From Pelosinus propionicus DSM 13327 (GTDB lineage: Bacteria > Bacillota > Negativicutes > DSM-13327): DNA of 64,000 bases. A model generated the notes under the pieces. That model worked only from the letters and a program-made list of their open reading frames with translations. It ran no database searches and was not told where the DNA came from. Below, one piece after another: positions 33,241 through 41,513 of the stretch. Where the stretch lies: NCBI RefSeq assembly GCF_900114615.1, contig NZ_FOTS01000006.1, positions 62,001 to 126,000 on the forward strand, given 5' to 3'. The translations under genes were made by a program, and so were the position numbers. Positions within the stretch are counted from its first letter, which is position 1, and every line of letters begins with the position of its first letter.

Positions 33241-34119
33241 ATGGATATAAGAGAATTAGAATACTTTGTTACGGTTTCGGAACTAAAGAATTTCACGGCT
33301 GCTGCTCATAAATTGCACATATCTCAGCCAGCTATTTCCAAAGCCATTCATAAGTTAGAGGAAGAGCTGGGATTCCAGCTGCTTGACCGAACCCAAAAAA
33401 AAGTACTCCTAACAGAAGAAGGAGTCGTATTTCTTAGTTTAGCAGAAGATATTCTGACAAGAATGGCTGCTGCCCAGAACACTATGATTGAATATAAGAA
33501 TTTGACGCGAGGTACTTTTCGAATTGCGGTACCGCCATTATTGGGAGCGTATGTGTTCCCTCAGCTATTTGCAGATTTCAAGAAAAACTACCCATCTCTT
33601 GAGATGTCAGTTATCGAAGACGGCTCTTCAACAGCTGTTGATTTGGTACAGCAAGAAGATGTGCATGTAGGTCTCGTCATCTTACCGCCCAAATTAACCG
33701 ACCTTCATTCCCACTTAATTACATCACAGGAAATTGTCGTTTGCCTTCCTACTGATCATCCATTAAGCAGCCAGCCCTTTTTGACCTTTGAACAACTAAA
33801 AGATGAACCCATCATACTTTACAATGAAGGTTTTGTCCTGCGAAGAATCATTTTAGATGAATATGCAAAATACGGCTTAGTTCCTAGGGTAGCACTTTCA
33901 ACAAACCAATTTCAGACCATTAAAGCATTAGTGGCAAAAGGAGTCGGTATCTCCTTTTTACCAAAGAATTCAATAAAAGTTGTAAACCATGTCACAAAAA
34001 TCCCTCTTCACCCTCATCTATTCCTCGAAATGGGTCTCATTTGGAAACCAAATAAAATTTTACCTCTGGCTTGCAAAGCCTTTATTGATTTTGTAAATGA
34101 ATTTGAATATGAAAAATAG
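33241..34119 (+). CDS. LysR-family transcriptional regulator
   Basis: 292 residues. The winged helix-turn-helix IRELEYFVTVSELKNFTAAA...HISQPAISKAIHKLEEEL is followed by an effector domain (FRIAVPPLLGAYVFPQLF). It resembles CidR/CynR-type regulators, but the specificity is unclear. It faces away from the FAH-family gene, the usual layout for a regulator and its target. Confidence 0.8.
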   Translation: MDIRELEYFVTVSELKNFTAAAHKLHISQPAISKAIHKLEEELGFQLLDRTQKKVLLTEEGVVFLSLAEDILTRMAAAQNTMIEYKNLTRGTFRIAVPPLLGAYVFPQLFADFKKNYPSLEMSVIEDGSSTAVDLVQQEDVHVGLVILPPKLTDLHSHLITSQEIVVCLPTDHPLSSQPFLTFEQLKDEPIILYNEGFVLRRIILDEYAKYGLVPRVALSTNQFQTIKALVAKGVGISFLPKNSIKVVNHVTKIPLHPHLFLEMGLIWKPNKILPLACKAFIDFVNEFEYEK

Positions 34120-34175
34120 CCTAATAACGTAGGAGTATCCATTGGGCGCTTCATCAGCGACATTGTACTTTGTGG

Positions 34176-34799
34176 TTATAGCAATCCTAAAAAGGAAACA
34201 ATCGCAAATCCAATGATAAGAATGCCTGACATGCGATTAACCCATATCAACCTCTGATAATTGAATCTATGCCGCAGTAAATGAACCATCCCACTTAATA
34301 TAAACCACCATAAGCAAGATCCTAAGAATACTCCTGTTACCAATAAACAAGAGGAAAGGAAATCATCCTTTGCATCAATCATCCCAAAGCCTGCAAAAAC
34401 GGCACTAAAAGATAGTATGGTCATCGGATTTGTAATGGTCAAGAAAAAGGTGGTAAGATAGGCTCTTATCCATCCGTCTTGATAAATTTCCTCCTTTATT
34501 GAAGCAGGTTTATCAATAAAAGTCCCATACCCAAGATAAAATAAAAAACCACTGCCTACAATACGAAAGTACAGGCTATTATCTACAAATACATTCGTAA
34601 TTATGGTAAGCCCAAAGGCTGCTATACTTCCATAGAATAAATCTGCTGTTGCTGCTCCTAAGCCTGCAGCCAGTCCTGTACGCATCCCTTGGGTTAATGT
34701 CCGGCGAATACACAAAATTCCTATAGGTCCTACTGGGGCGGCGATAGAAAATCCTAGTATCAGCCCTTTAACCAGCCATATCAAATCCAACATCTGCAA
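34176..34799 (-). CDS. LysE-family amino acid exporter
   Basis: 207 residues with six predicted helices. It shows the family start LIWLVKGLILGFSIAAPVGPIGILCIRR, GLAAGLGAATADLFYGS and FLTITNPMTILSFSAVFAG (in part). LysE proteins export amino acids. It lies 13 bp after an Lrp/AsnC gene on the same strand, a common regulator-exporter pair. Its substrate is unknown; basic or branched amino acids are typical of the family. Confidence 0.85.
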   Translation of the reverse strand: MQMLDLIWLVKGLILGFSIAAPVGPIGILCIRRTLTQGMRTGLAAGLGAATADLFYGSIAAFGLTIITNVFVDNSLYFRIVGSGFLFYLGYGTFIDKPASIKEEIYQDGWIRAYLTTFFLTITNPMTILSFSAVFAGFGMIDAKDDFLSSCLLVTGVFLGSCLWWFILSGMVHLLRHRFNYQRLIWVNRMSGILIIGFAIVSFLGLL

Positions 34800-34811
34800 A
34801 CAACTTCCTCT

Positions 34812-35282
34812 CTATTTTATCTCTTCAACCCTCTCTATCGGCAATATAGGAGTTTCTTTTTCTGTAGATAAAATGACCGTGGTACGAGTTTTTGCAACAC
34901 CTGGAATAGATTTAATTTTTTCACTCACGATCCGTTCTAAATCACGCGTCCCTTTACACCTTACTTTCAGCATATAGTCCTCATCCCCAGCAATATGGTG
35001 ACATTCTTGTACTTCTCTCGTATTTTGAACAAATTCCAGAAATCCTTGTCGATGTTCAGGCTTTTCAAGATATACAGCAATATAGGCAGCTAAACCATAG
35101 CCAATTGCTTCAGGATCTACTATTGCACAATATCCTCTAATAATACCGCGCTCCTCTAACTTATGAACTCGTTCAGCAGCCGCTGGAGCTGATAATCCTA
35201 AGATAAGACCTAGTTCTGCCCAAGTAGTACGCGCCCTTTCCATTAATTGTTCTACTACTTTTAAATCTAATTTATCTACCAT
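34812..35282 (-). CDS. Lrp/AsnC-family regulator
   Basis: 156 residues. An N-terminal helix-turn-helix reads RARTTWAELGLILGLSAPAAAERVHKLEERGII (given here in two parts: ARTTWAELGLILGLSAP and AAERVHKLEERG). A RAM ligand domain follows (GYGLAAYIAVYLEKP, ECHHIAGDEDYMLKV). It probably senses an amino acid and controls the adjacent LysE exporter and itself. Confidence 0.88.
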   Translation of the reverse strand: MVDKLDLKVVEQLMERARTTWAELGLILGLSAPAAAERVHKLEERGIIRGYCAIVDPEAIGYGLAAYIAVYLEKPEHRQGFLEFVQNTREVQECHHIAGDEDYMLKVRCKGTRDLERIVSEKIKSIPGVAKTRTTVILSTEKETPILPIERVEEIK

Positions 35283-35374
35283 ATATTCCTCCTATTAATA
35301 AGTTTTAATACGATTATAATTACGATTCGTAATTATAGCAACCATTTTTTATAACTAAATTACATTAAAGCCAA

Positions 35375-35411
35375 CAAAAAAAGAAGCTGTCACGAGACCA
35401 GCTTCTTTTTC
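35375..35411 (-). terminator. Terminator of the riboswitch-controlled peptide operon
   Basis: AAAGAAGCTG pairs with CAGCTTCTTT, followed on the minus strand by seven T. It closes the small transcript that begins with the riboswitch at 35818-35895. A-runs on the other side make it weakly bidirectional. Confidence 0.85.
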
Positions 35412-35453
35412 ATTCTATATGTTTATTCTTGATATAGCTCTTGCGATCTAATG

Positions 35454-35549
35454 CTAAGTCCTGTTCAGCAAAGGCATTATCTCTGCAGCAGATTTATTCA
35501 CGCCTTGATGCGTTCGATAGCGCGTTTTTATGCAAATTTTATGTTTCAT
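35454..35549 (-). CDS. Small basic peptide (31 aa) of the c-di-GMP riboswitch operon
   Basis: The ORF reads MKHKICIKTRYRTHQGVN then KSAAEIMPLLNRT. Its ribosome site AAGAGGAGGTGAT is an almost perfect complement of the 16S rRNA end, seven bases from the ATG, so translation should be strong. The site begins at the stop of the preceding 43-aa ORF, giving coupling. It is very basic in its first 15 residues. I do not recognise it. Roles such as toxin-like peptide, secreted signal or regulator are open. Confidence 0.55.
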   Translation of the reverse strand: MKHKICIKTRYRTHQGVNKSAAEIMPLLNRT

Positions 35550-35566
35550 GATAATCACCTCCTCTT

Positions 35567-35698
35567 TTATTCGCAAAATGAAAATTTAACAGCTGGAGCC
35601 GGATTCCATTTCTCTAGTTCTTCTAGAATCATAGGAAGCTTTTTAACTAAGTCATCTAATTCTTCTTGAGTCATTTCAAATTCACTCTCATCTCCCAC
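35567..35698 (-). CDS. Small acidic peptide (43 aa) of the c-di-GMP riboswitch operon
   Basis: The ORF starts at GTG 35698 with GGAGGAGG seven bases upstream: M-G-D-E-S-E-F-E then MTQEELDDLVKKLPMI, LEELEKW, ending NPAPAVKFSFCE. The acidic helical front and the short Pro/Phe/Cys-containing tail look like a leader-core precursor, but no modifying enzyme lies nearby. It is the first gene after the c-di-GMP-I riboswitch terminator at 35782-35831. Family unknown to me. Confidence 0.6.
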   Translation of the reverse strand: MGDESEFEMTQEELDDLVKKLPMILEELEKWNPAPAVKFSFCE

Positions 35699-35781
35699 AA
35701 ACTCGCCTCCTCCACAATAGTAAACTTTCATACCAATAAGTAGCACCTATTTTTTATATCAGGATAAACTGCCAAATCTAC

Positions 35782-35831
35782 AAAAAACTGCCAGGTTCAT
35801 CAAGTAATTGTTTACTGATGCAACCTGGCAG
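35782..35831 (-). terminator. Switchable terminator of the second c-di-GMP riboswitch
   Basis: On the minus strand CTGCCAGGTTGCATCA pairs with TGATGAACCTGGCAG, followed by TTTTTTG. Its 5' arm is the 3' end of the aptamer, so ligand binding and termination exclude each other. This predicts that c-di-GMP turns the operon on. Confidence 0.85.
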
Positions 35832-35895
35832 TCATTGATGCGACATCATTAGACCCATAGTTTTGCGTCCTTATTTTTCAATAAGTTTGCCAATA
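35818..35895 (-). promoter_or_regulatory. c-di-GMP-I (GEMM-I) riboswitch upstream of small peptides
   Basis: On the minus strand it has TTGGCAAACTTATTGAAA, AATAAGGACGCAAAAC, TATGGGTCTAA and TGACTGCCAGGTTGC in order, the same core as the aptamer at 30614-30692. The G in GGACGCAAA and the GAAA tetraloop are kept. It lies 150 bp after the stop of the PAS/PucR-type gene and before the two peptide genes. Confidence 0.9.
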
Positions 35896-36037
35896 AGATT
35901 CAATTTTATTCAAGTATACTATACTCATTCAAGAAATTCCATTATCCTTTGCATATAATACATCTTATCAAAATTCTCTGTTTATTATCTTCAAAAGATA
36001 AATAATTTCAATTTATTATTTCCGTTTCTTTCATAGA

Positions 36038-37636
36038 TCAGCCTTTACCTGAAATCATTCTCAGAAGATGTATCGCTGTCCCAAGCATCGTACGCACTTC
36101 TGCTGAGTCTAACGATACATTTAATATATTCTCAATTCTCTGCTTTCTATTTTGAATCGTTTTATAGTGAAAGAAGGTTTGCTTGCCAACTTCCTTTAAA
36201 CTGAGGCCCGATAAAATTTTCTCCAATGTATCAACTAACTCCGTTTGATTTTTTTGATCATATTCGAGTAAAGGACCTAACGTCTTTTTGACAAACATAT
36301 CCGATTCATCTGAATCCGCAAAAGGAATTAAAACTTGATAAACACCACAATCGTCGAAGTGATACACCATTTGCTGACTCCAAATTCTCTTGCCAATGCG
36401 TACTGCTGATTGGGCATGCTTAAATCGAAGAGCAATATGCGTTAAGGAATCAAAATAGTCGGCTACACCAATGTGAGCCTGTAAGCCAGGAAAAGATAAT
36501 GATACAAGATCAATATAAGATTCTGCCAATTGTATTTCTTTGCTTTTATGATTCGAATCACATATAGCACTCAATATGCCAATACCTTCTGGCACTTCCC
36601 AGGCAATTGTAGCCTCTTGATTGGTGAGCTGATCAATCAGCGCATCCATGTTTTTTTGTCTTTGTTCTAGTACATTGACTTCGACTTCACTAATAAAACT
36701 ACCGCTATCATCAATACTTAAAAAATATAACGAAAAATGATTAGGAAGCTGAATTCCTAATCGATAAGCATGATTATAACCATCTGCCTCAGTTTCAAAA
36801 TCACCATTTAGAAGTTTCATAAAGAAATCATTTTTTAGCCTTCGTTCATAGGATTGCTGCAAATCATTTTCTGCTAGTTTCCTTTGTGTAATATTTCTAA
36901 TTACACAAAGAAATCCCATATTCTGCCCCTCTTCATCCTTAGCGATACTCATTAATGATTCCAACCAAATGATTTCTCCATCTTTACGCTGCTGCTCTAC
37001 TTCCATAAGCACAGGAGGAGCCGCCAAATCTTGCTCAGCTATTTTTCCTAATTGAATAGTGATAAAAGGCAGTAAATGCTGCGTTAACGATAATTCAATA
37101 AAATCTGCAGCCGTATAACCCAGCAGCCTTTTAATGGACGGACTGCAATAGATAACCTTCTTGTCATCATCCATAAGTACGATCATATCGTCCATATTCT
37201 CAGCAATGAGTCGATACTTTTGCTCACTTTCCTTAAGCTGCGCCTCGCGCTTCTCTAACTCAGTCATATATTTCTTTTCATTTTCTTCTGCTTGTTTCAA
37301 CCGTTGTATCATGATGTTAAAAGATGCTGAAAAATCCCCCATAAAATCAATACGCTGACTAAAATCGCCGGAAGCAATCATACTGGTCTGCCAGGTTAAA
37401 TGCCGTAAATTAGATTGCAATGCTTTTAATGCTCCAGCCCAATACCCTTTCATACTTAAGTTTTGGGACAAATCACCATTAGATATTCCATAAGTAAATT
37501 CTCGAATGGCCATAAGATCTTCAATTAATTGCAAAATAGCCGGATGATCATTAAGCTCATCATTAACACATGCAGGAGTACCACGTTTTCTTAATAGATC
37601 ATGTAACAGCAATTCAATGGTTTCTGTATAATTCAC
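36038..37636 (-). CDS. PAS-domain regulator with PucR/CdaR-type C-terminal helix-turn-helix
   Basis: 532 residues. A HAMP-like N-terminal segment (about 45-110) leads to a coiled coil and a PAS domain (about 145-260, YRLIAENMDDMIVLMDDDKK in part). A CdaR/PucR-like middle region follows, then a C-terminal helix-turn-helix GLSLKEVGKQTFFHYKTIQN. No membrane segment is seen. The GTG at 37636 is chosen because GGGGGA is six bases upstream. It follows the V4R gene by 46 bp and probably forms a ligand-sensing pair with it. Confidence 0.7.
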   Translation of the reverse strand: MNYTETIELLLHDLLRKRGTPACVNDELNDHPAILQLIEDLMAIREFTYGISNGDLSQNLSMKGYWAGALKALQSNLRHLTWQTSMIASGDFSQRIDFMGDFSASFNIMIQRLKQAEENEKKYMTELEKREAQLKESEQKYRLIAENMDDMIVLMDDDKKVIYCSPSIKRLLGYTAADFIELSLTQHLLPFITIQLGKIAEQDLAAPPVLMEVEQQRKDGEIIWLESLMSIAKDEEGQNMGFLCVIRNITQRKLAENDLQQSYERRLKNDFFMKLLNGDFETEADGYNHAYRLGIQLPNHFSLYFLSIDDSGSFISEVEVNVLEQRQKNMDALIDQLTNQEATIAWEVPEGIGILSAICDSNHKSKEIQLAESYIDLVSLSFPGLQAHIGVADYFDSLTHIALRFKHAQSAVRIGKRIWSQQMVYHFDDCGVYQVLIPFADSDESDMFVKKTLGPLLEYDQKNQTELVDTLEKILSGLSLKEVGKQTFFHYKTIQNRKQRIENILNVSLDSAEVRTMLGTAIHLLRMISGKG

Positions 37637-37682
37637 CTTCAATCCCCCTGACGCCGTTAACTAGTAACTGCACAAAACAATA

Positions 37683-38201
37683 TTAATCGTTAATAATTTC
37701 TGCAACAAAACGACAGGTACGATCTCCTGTGCACCAGCAATCAATTTCTTTCACATGAAACCGATGTCCTGTAAAAGCTTCTAATAGACCTGCAATAAAT
37801 CCTTCATCATATCTGCAAAATTCATAGTCCAGCTCTGGTAGTCCTGAACAATCCAAATCTTCAAATACGCTAATGACGAATTTACCGTTTTCTAAGTCGA
37901 CTTCCTCCATTCTTAGTATTCCAATTCCCTTCTCAACCAAAGTTGCTTGCAATGTCTTTATAAAATCATTAAAACTAGAGGCTTCTTTTATTAAATTCTT
38001 ATAAAATTCTACTCCTGCCAATTGGCCTGACTCAAAAAACAACTGATCAGTTTTTTCTGTACCAAAGTTTTTCTCTAAAATATCACGGAAGCAATATTGC
38101 ATCAATCGATATGCTTCTATGTGCACCATAGGACCAAGATTAGGGCGTCCCTCAACAATATCGCCCAAAAGATCCCATTTAAATTCATATTTACGTGTCA
38201 T
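37683..38201 (-). CDS. V4R-domain protein (small-molecule binding)
   Basis: 172 residues. The C-terminal half shows the V4R/4-vinyl reductase pattern ending CRYDEGFIAGLLEAFTG then KEIDCWCTGDRTCRF, with Cys residues placed as in metal- or ligand-binding V4R domains. Such domains bind hydrocarbons or other small ligands. The ATG at 38201 has AGGAAGGA nine to ten bases upstream; an in-frame ATG at 38228 lacks one. It probably supplies sensory input to the downstream PAS/PucR-type protein. Confidence 0.75.
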   Translation of the reverse strand: MTRKYEFKWDLLGDIVEGRPNLGPMVHIEAYRLMQYCFRDILEKNFGTEKTDQLFFESGQLAGVEFYKNLIKEASSFNDFIKTLQATLVEKGIGILRMEEVDLENGKFVISVFEDLDCSGLPELDYEFCRYDEGFIAGLLEAFTGHRFHVKEIDCWCTGDRTCRFVAEIIND

Positions 38202-38384
38202 CGTTAAACAGTCCTTCCTATTCATCATAAAAATGGTAATTATTTCAAGAATTCTACACTATCTTACTTTTATTGATAAAGTTTCGTCATTTTAAAGTAT
38301 TTACCTTCTTAAATAGCATAAAAAATCGCTACATCATCGTCTTTCGATGCGTAACAATTTTTCAATATATACTGATATTTTCAG

Positions 38385-39812
38385 TTAACATTTTTTAAAC
38401 GCTGCGCTTGCCTTCTCAAATAAGCAGATTTTTCCTTTACCATCCCTTTTTGCTTGGTACATTGCCTCATCAGCATGCTGCAGTAGGGTTGCAGGATCAT
38501 TATCATCCTGTGGATATAAGGTAACTCCAATGCTAATGGATGCCATCACATTTTTATCACTTAAAGCAATAGGATCCGCGGCAGCTTTTAAGATACGTTC
38601 CAAAACCACTTTATACTGATTGGTCTCTTCGAGATTTTGCAAAAGGAGTACAAACTCATCGCCTCCTATCCGTGCCAATGTATCCTGTTCACGCAGGCAG
38701 GATCTAAAACGCTTTGTCACTTCGATTAGTAAACAATCACCACTCTCATGGCCTAATGTATCATTAACCAATTTAAAATTATCTAGGTCTAAGTAGCAGA
38801 TAGCCAAAATTTTCTCATCACGCTTGCTCCATGCCATAGCCTGATTAAGACGGTCATATAACAAACGTCTATTGGGGAGGCCTGTTAACGTATCAAAAAA
38901 AGCAAGGCATTCCAACTCCGCCTTATGCCGTTTCAAATCAATAATCAGCTTAGCTAGCCATGCTACTAATAAACTAAAGATCATCCCCTGCATCATCTTT
39001 AAAAACAGTCCATAAGGAACACTCCAGCCATTGATGGGGGCTATGCTAAGTATCCACGTGGCGTTAGACAGATTCACCATCCTTTCCACAGGTTCCCCTG
39101 TTAGAATGGCTTTAGATGCAATAATAATTTCTTTTTGTTTTGTATCTGGATGGATGCGCCATAATTCATAAGCGAAACCTTGCATTTCCAATTGAGAAAG
39201 GTTAGCAGATTCAAGAATCTCTGGGAAGCGAAGTACCACATTAACAAAGCCCCAAAAATAAGAATCGCCCATTTCATCATTAAGAAATACTGGCAGACGC
39301 CCTACTCCGCCAAAGGAGCCTTGAATCATTTTGAAAGGCCCTGCAAAGGTTAACTGACCTGTATCACGAGCCAAATTTGCTTCGGCAGACCTCATTTCAT
39401 CCTTCATCAGATCATGTCCAATGGCTTTTTCATTACCAGCAAGAGGTTCAATGAACTGCACAACTCCCCCAGGAGCCAACTGCAGTGAGTCTATCCCAGG
39501 ATACAACAGCAGCATTTGGCTTGCCACATCATGAAAATGAGGGACCACACCGTTTCCTTGCTTAACCAACGCCGCTAATACATAGGCAGTAGCAAAATTA
39601 CTTTCATTTGCATGTATAATTGCATCTGCATAACCACTTGCTATCTCAAAGGCATGCACTCTGGCAATTTTAATACGGTCCAGCTCCATTTGCCATATGA
39701 TCCATGTCGCAAATGCGGTAGACAAGAGGAAGACAACGATCGCTATGACCATGGGATTAGAGAATATATAATTTCTGCGTAAAGGAGTTGTGTCATAATA
39801 ATTCTTTTTCAT
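38385..39812 (-). CDS. CHASE-GGDEF membrane diguanylate cyclase
   Basis: 475 residues. Membrane helix at about 20-42, then an extracytoplasmic CHASE sensor (IDSLQLAPGGVVQFIEPLAG), a second helix near 270-290 and a GGDEF domain with an intact IGGDEF signature. The inhibitory RxxD (REQD) lies five residues before it, so product inhibition is expected. It should make c-di-GMP. The ATG at 39812 has GAAGGAG upstream, while the first in-frame ATG has none. It follows the EAL-HDOD gene by 80 bp. Confidence 0.88.
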   Translation of the reverse strand: MKKNYYDTTPLRRNYIFSNPMVIAIVVFLLSTAFATWIIWQMELDRIKIARVHAFEIASGYADAIIHANESNFATAYVLAALVKQGNGVVPHFHDVASQMLLLYPGIDSLQLAPGGVVQFIEPLAGNEKAIGHDLMKDEMRSAEANLARDTGQLTFAGPFKMIQGSFGGVGRLPVFLNDEMGDSYFWGFVNVVLRFPEILESANLSQLEMQGFAYELWRIHPDTKQKEIIIASKAILTGEPVERMVNLSNATWILSIAPINGWSVPYGLFLKMMQGMIFSLLVAWLAKLIIDLKRHKAELECLAFFDTLTGLPNRRLLYDRLNQAMAWSKRDEKILAICYLDLDNFKLVNDTLGHESGDCLLIEVTKRFRSCLREQDTLARIGGDEFVLLLQNLEETNQYKVVLERILKAAADPIALSDKNVMASISIGVTLYPQDDNDPATLLQHADEAMYQAKRDGKGKICLFEKASAAFKKC

Positions 39813-39892
39813 TCCTTCTCCTTCACCTACTTTGCAAATATTCATTTATAATCGATCAGTTGCTTGATACCTTACTAAGTCAATCTACTTAT

Positions 39893-41116
39893 TTATTGAC
39901 TGCTGCTTTCCTTTAGAAAAATACTTATCCATTGGTGGGATTTTAGATACAATTCAGGAACTTCCTCTTCCTGAATATTACATCTGTCTGCATAAAAAGA
40001 AACATCGCTCCATTCTCCTTTTTCGTAAGACAGCAGTAAGCCATAGATATTTCCTAACTGATTATTAGCACCTAACAAAGCATCTTTAACCCCAATGGAA
40101 ACAGGCAAATCTTTTAAAATTTCTTTTATGGGTCTGTTTAATAAACAATCCAACATAGAGAACATTCCCATAATAAACGCATCGGGAGCTAACATCGGCA
40201 CATTCATTTTTTGTGCGAGACTTTCACCAAATTTAGCTCTTATTACTGACAATACCACAATCTCTTCAGGGCGATCCCGCCCTAGCTCCCTCAGAATAAG
40301 AAGAGATATCCATTGCTCCACTTGACGTTTTCCAAGCAAAACGAGAGCTTGCCTAATGGAATGTACCTTCTGGCGAAAACCGAAATGAGCAGAATTAACA
40401 TATTTTAATAATTTATAAGAAAATGCAACATCATGCTTAATAATTTCTTCCATGCGACTATAATCTAAGTCCGTACGATGTATTTCCTGCAAAATACGTA
40501 TATATTGGACTTTATAGCTAGGAACATCTTCTTCTGATAAAATTTCAGGTTTACTAAAAAAATATCCCTGAAAATAACTATATCCTAAGGAAACCGCTTG
40601 CTCAAATTCCTCTCGAGTCTCCACCTTTTCTGCTAAAAACTTAATACGGGGATTATTTACTGCCGTAATAATGTTTTTACGCTCCTCCCCTAGCGTCGCC
40701 ATAAAATCCACTTTAATAATATCCACCAGTTGTATCAACTGTAAAAATTTTTTTGAAAAAATAAAATCATCAAGTGCGATTACATACCCTAGCTTTTTCA
40801 AATTCGTACATATCTCTAATATTTCTTCATCCGGTTCAATATTTTCAAGTATCTCAATCACCACGGATTGAGACGGCAGCTGCATCACAATATCTCTTTT
40901 TAACAAGTTGCGGGTAAAGTTAATAAAAGCCCTTTTTCTGTCGGTTGTCTTATCCATACCTAACAATAAAAAAGCTCCTGAAATAACACTCACAGTAGCT
41001 TCATCATCATCCTCGGCATCATAAGTTGCAACATCACCAGAACGAAAGAGCAATTCATAGGCAACAACATGCTCTTTTCGATTGAAAATCGGTTGTCTTG
41101 CCACAAAAATTTTCAT
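39893..41116 (-). CDS. EAL-HDOD (YuxH-like) signalling protein
   Basis: 407 residues. The N-terminal EAL-like domain begins FVARQPIFNRKEHVVAYELLFR and has ELL instead of EAL, with ALDDF but without the full catalytic set, so it probably does not cleave c-di-GMP. A HDOD domain follows (about 200-400, HDVAFSYKLLKYVNSAHFG). These proteins usually act as scaffolds for signalling. It heads the cluster before the CHASE-GGDEF gene. Confidence 0.85.
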   Translation of the reverse strand: MKIFVARQPIFNRKEHVVAYELLFRSGDVATYDAEDDDEATVSVISGAFLLLGMDKTTDRKRAFINFTRNLLKRDIVMQLPSQSVVIEILENIEPDEEILEICTNLKKLGYVIALDDFIFSKKFLQLIQLVDIIKVDFMATLGEERKNIITAVNNPRIKFLAEKVETREEFEQAVSLGYSYFQGYFFSKPEILSEEDVPSYKVQYIRILQEIHRTDLDYSRMEEIIKHDVAFSYKLLKYVNSAHFGFRQKVHSIRQALVLLGKRQVEQWISLLILRELGRDRPEEIVVLSVIRAKFGESLAQKMNVPMLAPDAFIMGMFSMLDCLLNRPIKEILKDLPVSIGVKDALLGANNQLGNIYGLLLSYEKGEWSDVSFYADRCNIQEEEVPELYLKSHQWISIFLKESSSQ

Positions 41117-41262
41117 CTTTTCACCACACTTTTTTGTTCAAAGAAAAAGGAGAGCAATCACCTTTCGCATTACTTACTCCGAATCGAAAGAATAGTATTT
41201 CTTCTTCTCTAAATGTTTATACTTAAATATAGTATTCTCCCTATAACAATATAACACTATGT

Positions 41263-41295
41263 AATTATTATCCAGTGTCCACATGGATAATAATT
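41263..41295. promoter_or_regulatory. Perfect palindrome upstream of the EAL-HDOD gene
   Basis: AATTATTATCC and GGATAATAATT are exact reverse complements separated by 11 bases. It lies about 150 bp before the EAL-HDOD start and has no T-run after it. It may be an operator or a hairpin in the leader. Nothing else in the 41117-41513 gap looks coding. Confidence 0.4.
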
Positions 41296-41392
41296 ATCTA
41301 ACTAAATATGTTTTATCTATCCCCCTTAGACATTCCTCGACACAAAACCTCTTTTTTACAATGCTCATGATCTATTTTTAATGCAAGAAAAT

Positions 41393-41474
41393 AAACCACA
41401 GATGTACAAAGTGCACTGAGAAATAGTGGCTTGTAATAACAAGACTCTCACGGTGCACTTTGTTTTCTGTGGTT
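41393..41474. repeat. Intergenic inverted-repeat family, full copy
   Basis: AACCACAGATGTACAAAGTG opposes CACTTTGTTTTCTGTGGTT, with a second inner arm pair GCACTGAGA / TCTCACGGTGC. It lies just after the asparaginase stop and may serve as its terminator. Confidence 0.6.
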
Positions 41475-41513
41475 CTACATATTCGAGATTTTAATTCTCA
41501 CTAAACATGCTTC

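Noticed and set aside
35451-35669. A 72-aa plus-strand ORF opposite the peptide genes
   Set aside because: The minus strand carries the riboswitch, ribosome sites and terminator. The plus ORF has none of these.
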